DNA of 64,000 nt from Thermobaculum terrenum ATCC BAA-798 (GCF_000025005.1 NC_013525.1:1266501-1330500), one strand, 5' to 3'; counted from the first letter of the stretch, positions 45,123-54,552 are shown. A program made the numbers and translations. Notes: generated from the sequence alone by a model not told the origin.

Positions 45123-45170
45123 CTGGTCGGAGCCTAGCAAAAGTTACATGTTTTCTAAGGCTCCGACCAG
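45123..45170. terminator. Bidirectional intrinsic terminator
   Basis: Perfect 13-bp stem CTGGTCGGAGCCT / AGGCTCCGACCAG with a 22-base loop. It has TTATTCTAT after it on the plus strand and a run of six T (from AAAAAA before it) on the minus strand. It serves the converging cysteinyl-ligase and transpeptidase genes. Confidence 0.85.
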
Positions 45171-45175
45171 TTATT

Positions 45176-47029
45176 CTATAACAGCCTTCTGAGGATTAAC
45201 CCAACAACCAAAGCTATCAACAGCCCTCCAGTGGCTACAGCGGGCATGACTGGTAACCCAGACCCCGAAGATACTGTAGACGATGCCGGATCCGACCCAC
45301 TATCGCTTGATTGTGGCGTTGGGATTACCTTAGAGGAATTACCATCCTGAGCCTCTGTACCGGCAGCAGAGCTGTTTCCACTCGACTTGCCATCATCAGG
45401 TATGATCTGTGTGGGTTCAGGCGAAGGCTTAGGACTCTCAGCGCTATTATTATCAGCGACATTATTATCTTTGCTTGGTCCTTTATTCGATGAAGAAGGG
45501 TTACCAGCAATATTCTTTGAACTAGAGGACTCGCTGACATTGGTCAACCTGATTATGGATCCATGACTACCCACAGCCCAAACAGTACCACTAGGTAAAG
45601 CATCCAGCTCATAGAACTTTTCATTCAGTGGTAGCTTTACCTTGTACCAGGATTTACCATCCCAGTGCAAGGCTACTCCTTTCTCGTCACCTACAGCCCA
45701 ACCGTTATTGGAGCTCAGCATAACCACATCACTAAGTCTGTCTTTGGTAGGACTCGAAACTTGCTTCCACTGAAGTCCATTCCAATGGATTATCGTTCCA
45801 CCGGAGCCCACCGCCCATGCATCGTCATCACTTAGAGTATCGACTCCATAAAACAGCTCCTTCACGGGCACATCAACGGCTTTCCAATCCCCATTGACAA
45901 CACGTGCCACCATTGGAATTGTCTCTTTTGTAACCGTATCCCATCCTCCCCCAACTGCCCAGCCATTACCATTCGGGAGAATAGACACTGCCCTCAAAGT
46001 CTTCATGACGTCAGGCTCTACATCTACCTTCCATCCACGACCATTCCAGTGGAATATCTCTCCACCCCCTCCTACCATCCATGCATTATCTGGAGATATT
46101 ATGTCCACATCGCTCATGTATGGTACCCTGGGAATTGGTCTATCTACCTTGGTCCATTTAGTGCCGTCATAGTGAAAACCACCCATATAGTTTTGTCCTA
46201 CGGCCCATCCTTCATTAGGATTGTACATGTAGATGCTGTGTATCCAATAAGGTATGGTCTGTTCCAATGTCCACTTACTACCATCCCACTTCCATATATG
46301 GCTTCTCCAGCCGTACTTGTTAGTGCGAGGATTATAATAAGCATCTCCTGACACGGCCCAACCTAGATCATCGGATAGCATATCTATTGCGTAGAACTGC
46401 TCATTGGTAGGACTTTCCACAGTTTCCCAAGTTTTACCATTTACCACAGTCACTTTAGCCGGTTCGGGTGGTTTTACATCCTTGAAAGCCTCGGAAGCAT
46501 CATCTACTATCCAGACCCTAGTCTTTCCAGGTATTACGTAATTCTTATAAAGATCCTGAATGTCGTTGGGTGGACCTGCAATACAACCGTGAGTACTCTC
46601 TCCACCAGGGACACCAAATCGCCATATCTTTAGCGTATAACCCTTGTAGGTGTGTATACCTATCCCGCCTCTATTTGGTATGGCTAACCTCATGAAATAA
46701 GGGGTGAGCACAACATCCCCTGTGTCAGAGAAATCATAACCACCTTGATTAGGTCTGTTAGATTTCTCTATAACCTTGAAATATCCACTGGGCGTTTCCA
46801 GACCCTTCTGTGTCCAAAGAGCTCCGGTAGCGACAGGGATTTCCTTTATGACATCCGACCAAAGCGGAGACTCAGGATTGCCTCTGGCTAGGTAGAGCCT
46901 TTGCCTATTCTTGACTATTACCAAGTAATATTCGTCCCCTGAAGCTTGGGAGGTATTTATGTAAGAAAGAATTAGTCCTGCGGATATAAGAAACGCAAGT
47001 ATTACCCTAATAGTCCGAATGAACATCAT
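45176..47029 (-). CDS. L,D-transpeptidase fused to a predicted seven-bladed propeller
   Basis: About 617 residues. Signal peptide at 1-30. YkuD domain from about 33 to 175 with GIHTYKG and STHGCIAGPP (catalytic Cys near 149), an enzyme fold that cross-links peptidoglycan. It is followed by seven repeats of about 40 residues with the core (D/N)(D/G)xWAVGxxGxIxHWNGxxW. Then comes a Ser/Pro/Asn-rich linker of about 85 residues, and a C-terminal membrane helix with basic end (RRLL). The strand VNGKTWETVESP before the repeats would close the propeller. The start is set at the ATG 47029 close to GGGGGG. Confidence 0.85.
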   Translation of the reverse strand: MMFIRTIRVILAFLISAGLILSYINTSQASGDEYYLVIVKNRQRLYLARGNPESPLWSDVIKEIPVATGALWTQKGLETPSGYFKVIEKSNRPNQGGYDFSDTGDVVLTPYFMRLAIPNRGGIGIHTYKGYTLKIWRFGVPGGESTHGCIAGPPNDIQDLYKNYVIPGKTRVWIVDDASEAFKDVKPPEPAKVTVVNGKTWETVESPTNEQFYAIDMLSDDLGWAVSGDAYYNPRTNKYGWRSHIWKWDGSKWTLEQTIPYWIHSIYMYNPNEGWAVGQNYMGGFHYDGTKWTKVDRPIPRVPYMSDVDIISPDNAWMVGGGGEIFHWNGRGWKVDVEPDVMKTLRAVSILPNGNGWAVGGGWDTVTKETIPMVARVVNGDWKAVDVPVKELFYGVDTLSDDDAWAVGSGGTIIHWNGLQWKQVSSPTKDRLSDVVMLSSNNGWAVGDEKGVALHWDGKSWYKVKLPLNEKFYELDALPSGTVWAVGSHGSIIRLTNVSESSSSKNIAGNPSSSNKGPSKDNNVADNNSAESPKPSPEPTQIIPDDGKSSGNSSAAGTEAQDGNSSKVIPTPQSSDSGSDPASSTVSSGSGLPVMPAVATGGLLIALVVGLILRRLL

Positions 47030-47139
47030 CCCCCCTAACAACACTTAACCTAACGCCACATTCACCTCACAATTAGACAGTGTATCAGACTGTGGGTAGA
47101 TTATCATAAGCTATATGATGTTAATGACTCACTCAATAA

Positions 47140-47811
47140 CTAATCAGAGAAAGATGCACTTAAGTTACGAGCGATCCATGATTTCAAATCAGCTGCTTCT
47201 TCGTCTGATACATAGTGAGCTATGGGATACTCTTTGTAGGTAACGTCTGCACCATGCTCTTTAAGAACTATCGATGCTTGTCTTCCCAAATCTATGGGGA
47301 TAACATCGTCGTACAGACCATGGGCAACAAAGCAATGTTTGCTAGCAAGTGAAGAATCTCCCATGTCATGTCCTGGTGTGACTACGTAACCGCTTAGCAT
47401 AATTGCTCCTGCAGCAACACTTGGTTCCTGAAGCAGGATAGACCCAGCCATAACAGCTCCTTGGCTAAAACCAAGCAGGTAGATCTTACTTGGGTCTATG
47501 GGATACGATTGAGGTAATTGAGTTAGGAACTCCCTGAGCAGCCCTATAGACCTCATGAACGTCGTCTTTTCAGGAGTACCAACACTTATGAATTCATACC
47601 AATGATAGCCAAAGCCAAGTTCAAACGGAGCCCTGACAGAAATGTAAAATAGATCTTCTCCGAGCTCATGTGCCAGGCTAACCAGGTCTTCCTCATTGCT
47701 ACCTCTACCGTGAAGCATAACAACACAGGGGTTTGGCCCTGAAGTACGTTTAGCTGGTCTTATTACTATATGGTGCAAAGCAAGGCTAGCAGCTTCATAA
47801 GACTGACTCAT
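47140..47811 (-). CDS. Predicted carboxylesterase (phospholipase/carboxylesterase family)
   Basis: 223-residue serine hydrolase. HGRGSNEEDL forms the oxyanion loop, LLGFSQGAVMAG the nucleophile elbow, HGLYDDVIP the Asp region and YPIAHYVSDEE the catalytic His. The arrangement matches the YpfH/Est family of short-chain esterases. No signal peptide. The ATG at 47811 follows AAGGAG. It lies 13 bp after terC in the same direction; the functional link is unclear. Confidence 0.9.
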   Translation of the reverse strand: MSQSYEAASLALHHIVIRPAKRTSGPNPCVVMLHGRGSNEEDLVSLAHELGEDLFYISVRAPFELGFGYHWYEFISVGTPEKTTFMRSIGLLREFLTQLPQSYPIDPSKIYLLGFSQGAVMAGSILLQEPSVAAGAIMLSGYVVTPGHDMGDSSLASKHCFVAHGLYDDVIPIDLGRQASIVLKEHGADVTYKEYPIAHYVSDEEAADLKSWIARNLSASFSD

Positions 47812-47824
47812 ACTTAAGTACTCC

Positions 47825-48574
47825 TTAGTGTTTTACGCTGACGTGAGAATCAGCAGGTGGTTTGCCAGGCGAAGGGTCTTCCTCGTCGTGCTGTTGAGAC
47901 TTGTGAGAATATAGCGTCGGGATATGGCCTCTCGAAATTGAGATAAGCACTACGAAAAGTATTACAGCGAAGGGAAATAGCTTGGATATATGAGGTATAC
48001 CCCCTAGCAAATCATGCACTATGGGATCCTCTATAATCATCTGACCAGCAGTATAAGCAAGAATAACTGCCCCAAGCCAGACAAGCCATGGAAACCTGTC
48101 TACAAGTAGAGCAACCAAGCCAGCTCCCGTCATAAGTATGGGGATGCTCAGTGCGAGCCCAAAGATCAATAGCCCAATATGGCCATGAGATACTCCCCCT
48201 ACAGCCAGTATGTTGTCCAGGCTCATTATCAGATCAGCTAGAATGATTATCCTCATGGCATCCAAGATTCCTCGGGCTGCCTCTACTTCGCCAACACCTT
48301 CGGACTCAGGAGACAAGAGATTAAAAGCTATCCATACAAGGATAGCACCGCCTACAGCCATCAGAAGACGAATATTGAGCAATACGGCGGCCAAGGCAGT
48401 AAATGTCATCCTAAGTACTATGGCAGCAGCTCCCCCAAGAACTATAGCTCTTCTTCTTTGCTTACCGTGGAGCTTTCGAGCAGCCATTCCAATGACAACT
48501 GCATTGTCTCCACTCAAAACCAAATCGATGACAACTATCCCTAATACCCTTCCTAACAGCTCAAGTAAATCCAT
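47825..48574 (-). CDS. TerC family membrane protein
   Basis: 249 residues with about seven helices. Two inverted-repeat halves carry the family's acidic residues, DLVLSGDNAVVIGMAAR and ADLIMSLDNILAVGGVSHGH. TerC proteins (for example YkoY, MeeF/YceF) export manganese or help metallate exported proteins. The C-terminus is a His/Pro-rich soluble tail (HKSQQHDEEDPSPG). The ATG at 48574 is the likely start. The short upstream gap does not show a clear yybP-ykoY Mn riboswitch. Confidence 0.92.
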   Translation of the reverse strand: MDLLELLGRVLGIVVIDLVLSGDNAVVIGMAARKLHGKQRRRAIVLGGAAAIVLRMTFTALAAVLLNIRLLMAVGGAILVWIAFNLLSPESEGVGEVEAARGILDAMRIIILADLIMSLDNILAVGGVSHGHIGLLIFGLALSIPILMTGAGLVALLVDRFPWLVWLGAVILAYTAGQMIIEDPIVHDLLGGIPHISKLFPFAVILFVVLISISRGHIPTLYSHKSQQHDEEDPSPGKPPADSHVSVKH

Positions 48575-48667
48575 TTAGCACAACTCCAGATATAACAAGT
48601 CACAACCTATTGTAATCCCCTAACCCGTAGAAGAACCATCACTCCTCTATGTTATGTAAAAACAACG

Positions 48668-49642
48668 CTATGCTTGGTACATCATGAACTCATCGTGTAC
48701 CTCTAACTTGGTTCCTAACTCAGCAGATAGCTCTAACATCCTTTGCATTATCTGTTGGCACTCCTGGCCCCTAGCCCTCTGCACACGTGCAAAAGAAAGC
48801 TTAACTGGATAAAGGGTCAGGGATGAAAAGCTATAGCCATCAAACGAGCATTCGAATACAAAAGACCAATCATTGTGAAGAACGGGATCAACAGCATAAT
48901 CATCAATAAAATCTCCTGTATCGTAGAGTATTGGCTTATGTTGATATATCTCTATACCTTGAAATATGTGAGCACTGTGGCCATAGAAAACATCAGCGCC
49001 CAATTCGATGACGCGGCGAGCAAACTGTTTAAATAGAGGTGAAGGACGCAATCTCATGTTGGGGCCCCAGTGGTCTGAGAATATCACTATATCAGCTCCT
49101 AGGTCTCGTGTCTGCTGGATGGTCCTCTCTACCTCAGTTAGAACAGATGGATCCAGAGATACTTCCAGATAGTTCGTTCCGGGTTTGTTTTCACCAGCAG
49201 CAAACGGGGGTTCGTTATCAGTGAAAGCTACTACACCTACTGTGAAGTTACCAGCCTTTACTAGGCAAGGCTTAGAAGCTTCATAAATATCTTTCCCAGC
49301 ACCTACAGGACAAATACCGGCTCTAAGTAGATAATCGCGCGTATCAAGTAAGCCCTGTTCACAGAAATCTAGAGTATGGTTGTTAGCTAGAGAACATATA
49401 TCTATGCGAGCAGCTTTCAGGATCTCTACGGCTCTAGGCTCAGCTCTGAAGTGGAATACCTTGGGAGTCTTCGTCCATGGAGTATTGTAATCAGTAATAG
49501 CACACTCAAGGTTGATAATACGCAGGTCTGCCAAACTCAACAACTCAAGAGTATCACCCCAGTGATCCTGAGGAGACATGTGTTTGGAAGCTTCATTCAC
49601 CCCTCTTCCAAGCATTACATCTCCGAGAAAGCAAATCTTCAT
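48668..49642 (-). CDS. CapA-like metallophosphatase-fold protein
   Basis: 324 residues from ATG 49642 (AGAGGG upstream). The N-terminus FLGDVMLGRGVNE and NLECAI supply the metal-binding residues of the CapA fold. LANNHTLDFCEQGLLDTRDYL, DHWGPNM and YGHSAHIFQG are the classic blocks of PgsA/CapA proteins. Most relatives are membrane-bound and take part in poly-gamma-glutamate or capsule formation; this one lacks a membrane anchor and a signal peptide, so a cytoplasmic phosphatase role is also possible. No pgsBC genes are nearby. Confidence 0.9.
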   Translation of the reverse strand: MKICFLGDVMLGRGVNEASKHMSPQDHWGDTLELLSLADLRIINLECAITDYNTPWTKTPKVFHFRAEPRAVEILKAARIDICSLANNHTLDFCEQGLLDTRDYLLRAGICPVGAGKDIYEASKPCLVKAGNFTVGVVAFTDNEPPFAAGENKPGTNYLEVSLDPSVLTEVERTIQQTRDLGADIVIFSDHWGPNMRLRPSPLFKQFARRVIELGADVFYGHSAHIFQGIEIYQHKPILYDTGDFIDDYAVDPVLHNDWSFVFECSFDGYSFSSLTLYPVKLSFARVQRARGQECQQIMQRMLELSAELGTKLEVHDEFMMYQA

Positions 49643-49750
49643 CGCTTGCCCTCTGCCTCCTAATCTCCTAACCACTTAGGCAGCAAACTCTATTCCTAGG
49701 AGATATTTTGGGGCTTGGCAAGAAGCGCTTACTTGTAGTAAATTGTAGGT

Positions 49751-50137
49751 ATGCATCCAATACAAATAATCCTAATCATACTCACTATCATCTCGATCGG
49801 GTTGCTCCTGGCCAGTGTGATTGGACTAAGGTTTGTAGACAGGTCCCTGCGCGCCTACCTATACTGGGCAGGTATATCAGCTCTAATGGGCCTAATAGCA
49901 CCCATAACCGCCATGATAAGGGGACTAGGTTTTGTACCTATGTTGGACGAGGGAGACTTCATTCCATTCGTCTATTTCGCAGGGCTATTTTTCCTCCCTG
50001 CAGCGTTCGTCCTCTTAATCATGGCTTGGCATGAAAATAATAGCCTAAGAACACCGCAGGAAATACCTGGACTCAGAACTAGGACAATCACTGGCGAGGA
50101 TAGGCACTACGGTCGAGAAATTCGACCTGGGTCCTAA
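49751..50137 (+). CDS. Hypothetical small membrane protein
   Basis: 128 residues, no family recognised. Three hydrophobic segments (about 4-25, 38-58 and 73-92) are followed by a charged tail of about 35 residues (RTRTITGEDRHYGREIRPGS). The ATG at 49751 has GTAGGT upstream. It is divergent from the CapA gene and is followed by a strong terminator. Confidence 0.65.
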   Translation: MHPIQIILIILTIISIGLLLASVIGLRFVDRSLRAYLYWAGISALMGLIAPITAMIRGLGFVPMLDEGDFIPFVYFAGLFFLPAAFVLLIMAWHENNSLRTPQEIPGLRTRTITGEDRHYGREIRPGS

Positions 50138-50149
50138 TTATTAGGACTT

Positions 50150-50182
50150 ATCTCCCTTGAGAGTAAAAATCTCAAGGGAGAT
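50150..50182. terminator. Bidirectional hairpin terminator
   Basis: Perfect 13-bp stem ATCTCCCTTGAGA / TCTCAAGGGAGAT, loop GTAAAAA, followed by ATTGTCTCTTT on the plus strand. It lies between the small membrane protein gene and the converging PLP-lyase gene. Confidence 0.8.
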
Positions 50183-50191
50183 ATTGTCTCT

Positions 50192-51403
50192 TTAGATAGC
50201 ATCAAGTGCATTAGCGATATCCGTCAATATATCATCTGTATCTTCTATACCGGCAGATATCCTCACTAACCCTGGAGTTATACCAGCAGCACGCCTGCTA
50301 TCTTCGTTCATGGTAAGGTGAGAGCTAGTAGCAGGATGAAGGACTAAGGTAAAGACATCACCAAGGCTAGTCGCAGGCAGACATATCTTCAGAGCACGCA
50401 TAAACCTATAAGCAGCCTCGACTGTGTCGTCTTTGAGGCTGAAGGACAACATAGCTCCGTATGTTCCATGGAACATATCAGAAGCGAGATCATGCTGTGG
50501 ATGAGACTCAAGACCAGGGTAATTTACTGCAGATACTGCCGGATGGTCCTTTAGAAGTCGACTTATAGCCTGAGCATTTTCACATTGTTTTGCAAATCGC
50601 AGGCCTAGCGTCCTCATACCTCGCAGAGTAAGCCAAGCCTCAAAAGGTCCCATTACACCTCCACTATAGATGGCTACAGATTGCATCCGGCCACACACAT
50701 CCCAAGCCCCCGCAGCACATCCTCCCACTACATCCCCATGACCACTAATATACTTGGTTGTAGAGTTCAGCGATATATCCGCTCCCATCTCGAGAGGTCT
50801 GGCCATAAGGGGAGTGCAGAAGGTATTATCCACAACGAGAAAAGACCTCACAGCATGGGCTATATCCGCTATAGCCCTGATATCCACTATCCGCAACAAA
50901 GGATTAGATACAGTTTCACAGAACACTACTAGCGGCTTCTGGGAGGTAATCACGCGTTCAGCATTCTCCAAATCAGTCAGATCTGTATAAATTACCTCAA
51001 CACCCAAAGGTCTAATAACCTCATTCAGCAGGGAAACAGTGACGCCATACAGATCCTTACTAGCGACAATCTTAGTTCCAGGAGATACCCCAAGTGCAAT
51101 CAGCGAAGCATGGATAGCAGCCATACCACTAGCAAAGACTACTGCATCTGTAGCTGCCTCTATATCAGCTATAGCTTTTCTTAGTTCAGATACCGTAGGG
51201 TTGCCATTACGGCTGTATACGTACCCCTCCTTTTCGCCAAGCAAGATAGATTTGAGATCTGCAGGGTCCTCAGAAACGTAGGTAACGCTAGAATAGATAG
51301 GCGGGACTACGGGCTTGACCTCACCCACCCGAGAGCTGCACGTACTCGAGTGGACCAGCTGAGTGTTAAATCCTAAAGGCTTACCGTCGGGTCTACTTAC
51401 CAT
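50192..51403 (-). CDS. Cys/Met-metabolism PLP enzyme (cystathionine gamma-synthase/lyase type)
   Basis: 403 residues. PLP-binding motifs: PPIYSSVTYV, SGMAAIHASL, VVDNTFCTPL and NSTTKYISGHGDVVGG with the Schiff-base Lys. Members interconvert cysteine, homocysteine and cystathionine, or release methanethiol; the subtype cannot be chosen by eye. It overlaps the M42 peptidase gene end (ATGGTAA), with GAGGTG as binding site inside that gene. Transsulfuration fits the methionine genes at 21-27 kb, but no SAM riboswitch was found here. Confidence 0.92.
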   Translation of the reverse strand: MVSRPDGKPLGFNTQLVHSSTCSSRVGEVKPVVPPIYSSVTYVSEDPADLKSILLGEKEGYVYSRNGNPTVSELRKAIADIEAATDAVVFASGMAAIHASLIALGVSPGTKIVASKDLYGVTVSLLNEVIRPLGVEVIYTDLTDLENAERVITSQKPLVVFCETVSNPLLRIVDIRAIADIAHAVRSFLVVDNTFCTPLMARPLEMGADISLNSTTKYISGHGDVVGGCAAGAWDVCGRMQSVAIYSGGVMGPFEAWLTLRGMRTLGLRFAKQCENAQAISRLLKDHPAVSAVNYPGLESHPQHDLASDMFHGTYGAMLSFSLKDDTVEAAYRFMRALKICLPATSLGDVFTLVLHPATSSHLTMNEDSRRAAGITPGLVRISAGIEDTDDILTDIANALDAI

Positions 51404-52431
51404 GACAAATTCACCTCATGAGCATGCTCCATGAATTTCGACAAGAGATCGATAGTGGCTTCGAGATCCGATATCCTGGCAGACTCATTAACAGTATGTA
51501 TGTATCTTACCGGAATGGAGAGGGTTATCACTGGCACCCCAGCACGCGCTTGCTGGATAGCTCCAGCGTCCGTTCCTCCCCTAGGTAAAATTTCCATTTG
51601 ATATGGAATATTGTACTTCTCCGCTACAGATCTGAACTGTGAAACTAGCCTAGGATCTGAAATCGAATCAGCGTCCATTATGCTAATAGCGGCTCCTTTG
51701 CCTAAAGATGTAACTTGCTGAGTTTTATCCATCCCAGGTATGTCTCCAGCTATAGTTACATCAATAGCAACGCCTATGCTTGGATTTATGCCATAAGCAC
51801 TAGTACGGGCTCCCCGAAGCCCAACCTCTTCCTGTACCGATGCCACAGCATACACCTTGACGTTGGGAGAAGCCCTCTTGAGAGCCTCTAGCATTATGTA
51901 AACCCCAATACGGTCATCCAGGTATGCGCTAGCAAATGACCATTCATTGACGACTACTTCTCGACAAAGTGAAATAGGATCTCCTACCTGCACATTCGCT
52001 TTGACTTGGTCAGGCGGCATCATAAGATCTATAAAGAGCTCTTCGATCTTTACGGCTTTGTCTCGATCTTCTGGTCTACTGAGATGTATAGGCTTAGAAG
52101 AAGGAGATATCAACCCCACGTAATCATCCTTCCCATGGACTATTACCCTCTGCATCACGAGAGTCCTAGGATCGAATCCTCCCACCGACACAAAGCGTAT
52201 AAAGCCGTCATCATCAATGTGGCTGACAAGAAATCCTATAGTATCCATGTGGGCAGAAAGCATTACACTGGGTTCTTCTCCGTGCTTTACCCCTATAACA
52301 TTGCCCATGGCGTCGACGCTAACTTCGTCGACGAGAGGAGAGAGTTGATCTATGACATACTTTCTTATCCTTTCCTCTCTACCGGATACACCAGGAGTGG
52401 TAAGCAGATCACGCAAAAGAGACTCGTTCAT
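51397..52431 (-). CDS. M42 family metallo-aminopeptidase
   Basis: About 344 residues. Zinc ligands and catalytic residues of the tetrahedral (TET) aminopeptidases: LSAHMDTIGF, SAYLDDRIGV, VQEEVGLRG (catalytic Glu pair), GVAIDVTIAGD and RYIHTVNES. These form large dodecameric complexes that trim peptides after proteasome or Lon digestion. The ATG at 52431 has GGAGG close upstream. It lies in a run of three minus-strand genes with the PLP lyase and amidohydrolase. Confidence 0.93.
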   Translation of the reverse strand: MNESLLRDLLTTPGVSGREERIRKYVIDQLSPLVDEVSVDAMGNVIGVKHGEEPSVMLSAHMDTIGFLVSHIDDDGFIRFVSVGGFDPRTLVMQRVIVHGKDDYVGLISPSSKPIHLSRPEDRDKAVKIEELFIDLMMPPDQVKANVQVGDPISLCREVVVNEWSFASAYLDDRIGVYIMLEALKRASPNVKVYAVASVQEEVGLRGARTSAYGINPSIGVAIDVTIAGDIPGMDKTQQVTSLGKGAAISIMDADSISDPRLVSQFRSVAEKYNIPYQMEILPRGGTDAGAIQQARAGVPVITLSIPVRYIHTVNESARISDLEATIDLLSKFMEHAHEVNLSW

Positions 52432-52445
52432 CAAAAACCTCCAAC

Positions 52446-54035
52446 TTAAGATGTATAGACTTCCTCCCCACCCACGTAGGTAGCGAGTACCTCCGTCTCC
52501 AGCAAAGCTTCGGGATCACAATGTAACGGATCACACGACACTACTGCAAAATCTGCAAGCATACCAACATCAATGACGCCCTTTATAGATTCCTCCCCAG
52601 AAGCGTAAGCAGCGCCGAGTGTATAGGCACGTAGAGCATCATAAGCCGATATCCTTTCCTCAGGATACCAACCATTTGGAGAATACTCATGCCTGCGCCT
52701 TGTAACGGCTGCATATATTCCAATAAAAGGATCTAGCGTCTCTACAGGGCAATCCGAGCCAAAGGCTAAGCTTGTTCCCTGAGCCAATAGACTATTCCAC
52801 GCATAGGAATACCTCCCCCTGTCACCCAGCAGCTTGTCTACAGCCATCATATCAGAGATACAGTGAATGGGCTGCATAGAAGCTATTATCCCTAGCTGTG
52901 CAAGTCTAGGTAAGTCACTGGGATGGAGGTGCTGTACATGCTCTATCCTATTTCTGAAGCTTCTGAAATTCGTGTTAATTTCAAGATTGTATTCGAATGC
53001 ATCTAGGACATTCCGATTAGCTCTATCTCCAATGGCATGTATGGCGCAAGCGATACCGTTATTGTTAGCCTTATATATACCTTCCTTCAGTTCCTCAAGA
53101 CTCATTACTTCAATTCCAGTATTGCTGGGATCGTCTAGATAAGGCTCGAGCATCGCAGCAGTACGAGAGCCTAAAGCACCATCGGAGAAGAATTTGACAG
53201 GTCCTATCCTGAACCATTCATCACCTTGCCCAGTTCTAAGACCTTGCTCTATAGCAGTTTCTAAGTGATAAGCTGGTATAGTTTTATATACTCTAAACTC
53301 AATCCGCCTGTTGGAGGATAGCTGCTTATAAGCCTCTATAGCATCCACACCGTCAAAATCGTGTATAGAAGTGATCCCTCTGGATAACAGCTTGTAAGAG
53401 GCTTTCACTATAAGCTCAGGCAGCTCCCGAGAGTAATCCGGTAGAAGGTGATCTATCAGGTCTTGAGCATTCTCTAAAAGCCAACCAGTAGGTTCGCCTG
53501 ATGCATCCCTAACTATTTCACCCCCCTGAGGCGCAGAAGTATCTCTAGATATTCCTGCACGCTCTAACACAAGAGTATTGACCCATACAGAGTGGAAATC
53601 CCTACTAAAGAGTGCTACTAAGTGGTCAGGAGCTACATTATCAAGATCTTGCTTAGTGGGTGGTCTATTGACATCATGCCAGTTATTTATTGTCCAACCA
53701 CTCCCAAGCAACCAAGAACCTGCTGGGAGAGATGAAGCTCTCTGTGCTACCTTATGTAGAGTATATTGTAGCGAATTAACTTCAGAAAGATCAAGCCAGT
53801 CCTGTTTTTTCGAGAATTCAGCAAAATGAATGTGACTATCCGTTAGGCCAGGTATTACGTAGTATCCAAATAGATCGATCCTCTGGAAACCATTACCAAG
53901 TATGCTCTCACAATCATCTCGAGAGCCCAGAGCTACTATCCTGCCATCCTGAACAGCTAAAGCCTCAACAACTTCCTCTTGGGATCTGAGTGTTAGGAAG
54001 CGAGCATTGTAGAAGAGCTTCTTACTCATACACAT
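52446..54035 (-). CDS. Amidohydrolase (YtcJ-like)
   Basis: 529 residues. Metal-dependent amidohydrolase superfamily member: VIPGLTDSHIHFAEF with the HxH metal pair, AIHAIGDRANR, RIEHVQHLHP and FGSDCPVETLDPF with the last metal Asp. Close relatives act on N-acyl compounds or have unknown substrates. The N-terminus has the small beta-sandwich segment typical of the family. It starts at ATG 54035 or six bases later. It is the first gene of the three-gene minus-strand run. Confidence 0.93.
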   Translation of the reverse strand: MCMSKKLFYNARFLTLRSQEEVVEALAVQDGRIVALGSRDDCESILGNGFQRIDLFGYYVIPGLTDSHIHFAEFSKKQDWLDLSEVNSLQYTLHKVAQRASSLPAGSWLLGSGWTINNWHDVNRPPTKQDLDNVAPDHLVALFSRDFHSVWVNTLVLERAGISRDTSAPQGGEIVRDASGEPTGWLLENAQDLIDHLLPDYSRELPELIVKASYKLLSRGITSIHDFDGVDAIEAYKQLSSNRRIEFRVYKTIPAYHLETAIEQGLRTGQGDEWFRIGPVKFFSDGALGSRTAAMLEPYLDDPSNTGIEVMSLEELKEGIYKANNNGIACAIHAIGDRANRNVLDAFEYNLEINTNFRSFRNRIEHVQHLHPSDLPRLAQLGIIASMQPIHCISDMMAVDKLLGDRGRYSYAWNSLLAQGTSLAFGSDCPVETLDPFIGIYAAVTRRRHEYSPNGWYPEERISAYDALRAYTLGAAYASGEESIKGVIDVGMLADFAVVSCDPLHCDPEALLETEVLATYVGGEEVYTS

Positions 54036-54188
54036 ACCTCAAATTAAATCACCTAGGCATTCTATATCCCCGTTTATCGCAGTGTAAAGCGATCAATGTC
54101 TGAGATATTTAGGTAAAATTATGAACAGTAAACGTCATGCAAGTTTCGTAATAATATAACCCATGCTTACCAACGATATATATAAAAC

Positions 54189-54217
54189 TTGACAAAAATT
54201 ATTAGATTTAGTAGGAT
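54189..54217 (+). promoter_or_regulatory. hspR: Predicted promoter of the hspR-clpB operon
   Basis: TTGACA (54189-54194), a 17-bp spacer and TAGGAT (54212-54217). The hspR ATG lies five bases further on, so a leaderless or very short-leader transcript is predicted. No full HAIR operator (CTTGAGT-N7-ACTCAAG) was found around it. Confidence 0.6.
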
Positions 54218-54222
54218 GAGGT

Positions 54223-54528
54223 ATGAGAAAGGATAGCAATCAGAACTATCACGAGGACAGAAAATTCCCAAAGTACTCCATAAGTGTAGTTTCCATCATG
54301 ACAGGAGTACCTACACATACTTTGAGGCAATACGAGGAATACGGGTTAATTAGTCCAGCTAGGACTGAGGGGCAGACCAGAAGGTACTCTGACGAAGATG
54401 TGGAACTGATTATAGAGATAGCCCTGTTAGCCAAAAAGGGCATTAACTATGCCGGTATTAAGGAGGTATTGAGATTACGCAAGTCCTGGCCACTCTCGCA
54501 TCGTGTGCCAGGTGAAGAGGAAGAATAA
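54223..54528 (+). CDS. hspR: MerR-family heat-shock repressor HspR
   Basis: 101 residues with one MerR-type DNA-binding domain: SIMTGVPTHTLRQYEEYGLI, then RTEGQTRRYSDEDVELI and a short helix ending around residue 87. The lack of an effector domain and the pairing with clpB fit HspR, which represses heat-shock genes together with DnaK. It lies 24 bp upstream of clpB in the same direction. No dnaK adjoins it, unlike many actinobacterial operons. Autoregulation is expected from the family, but no operator was recognised. Confidence 0.88.
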   Translation: MRKDSNQNYHEDRKFPKYSISVVSIMTGVPTHTLRQYEEYGLISPARTEGQTRRYSDEDVELIIEIALLAKKGINYAGIKEVLRLRKSWPLSHRVPGEEEE

Positions 54529-54552
54529 GAGTAATCCACTGAGGTGAAAGAG

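Noticed and set aside
48575-48670. Mn-sensing yybP-ykoY riboswitch before terC
   Set aside because: The gap is short and the conserved double-loop core could not be found.
54036-54222. HAIR or CIRCE heat-shock operator before hspR
   Set aside because: Neither CTTGAGT-N7-ACTCAAG nor TTAGCACTC-N9-GAGTGCTAA occurs; only a partial CTTGA is present, as part of the -35 box.
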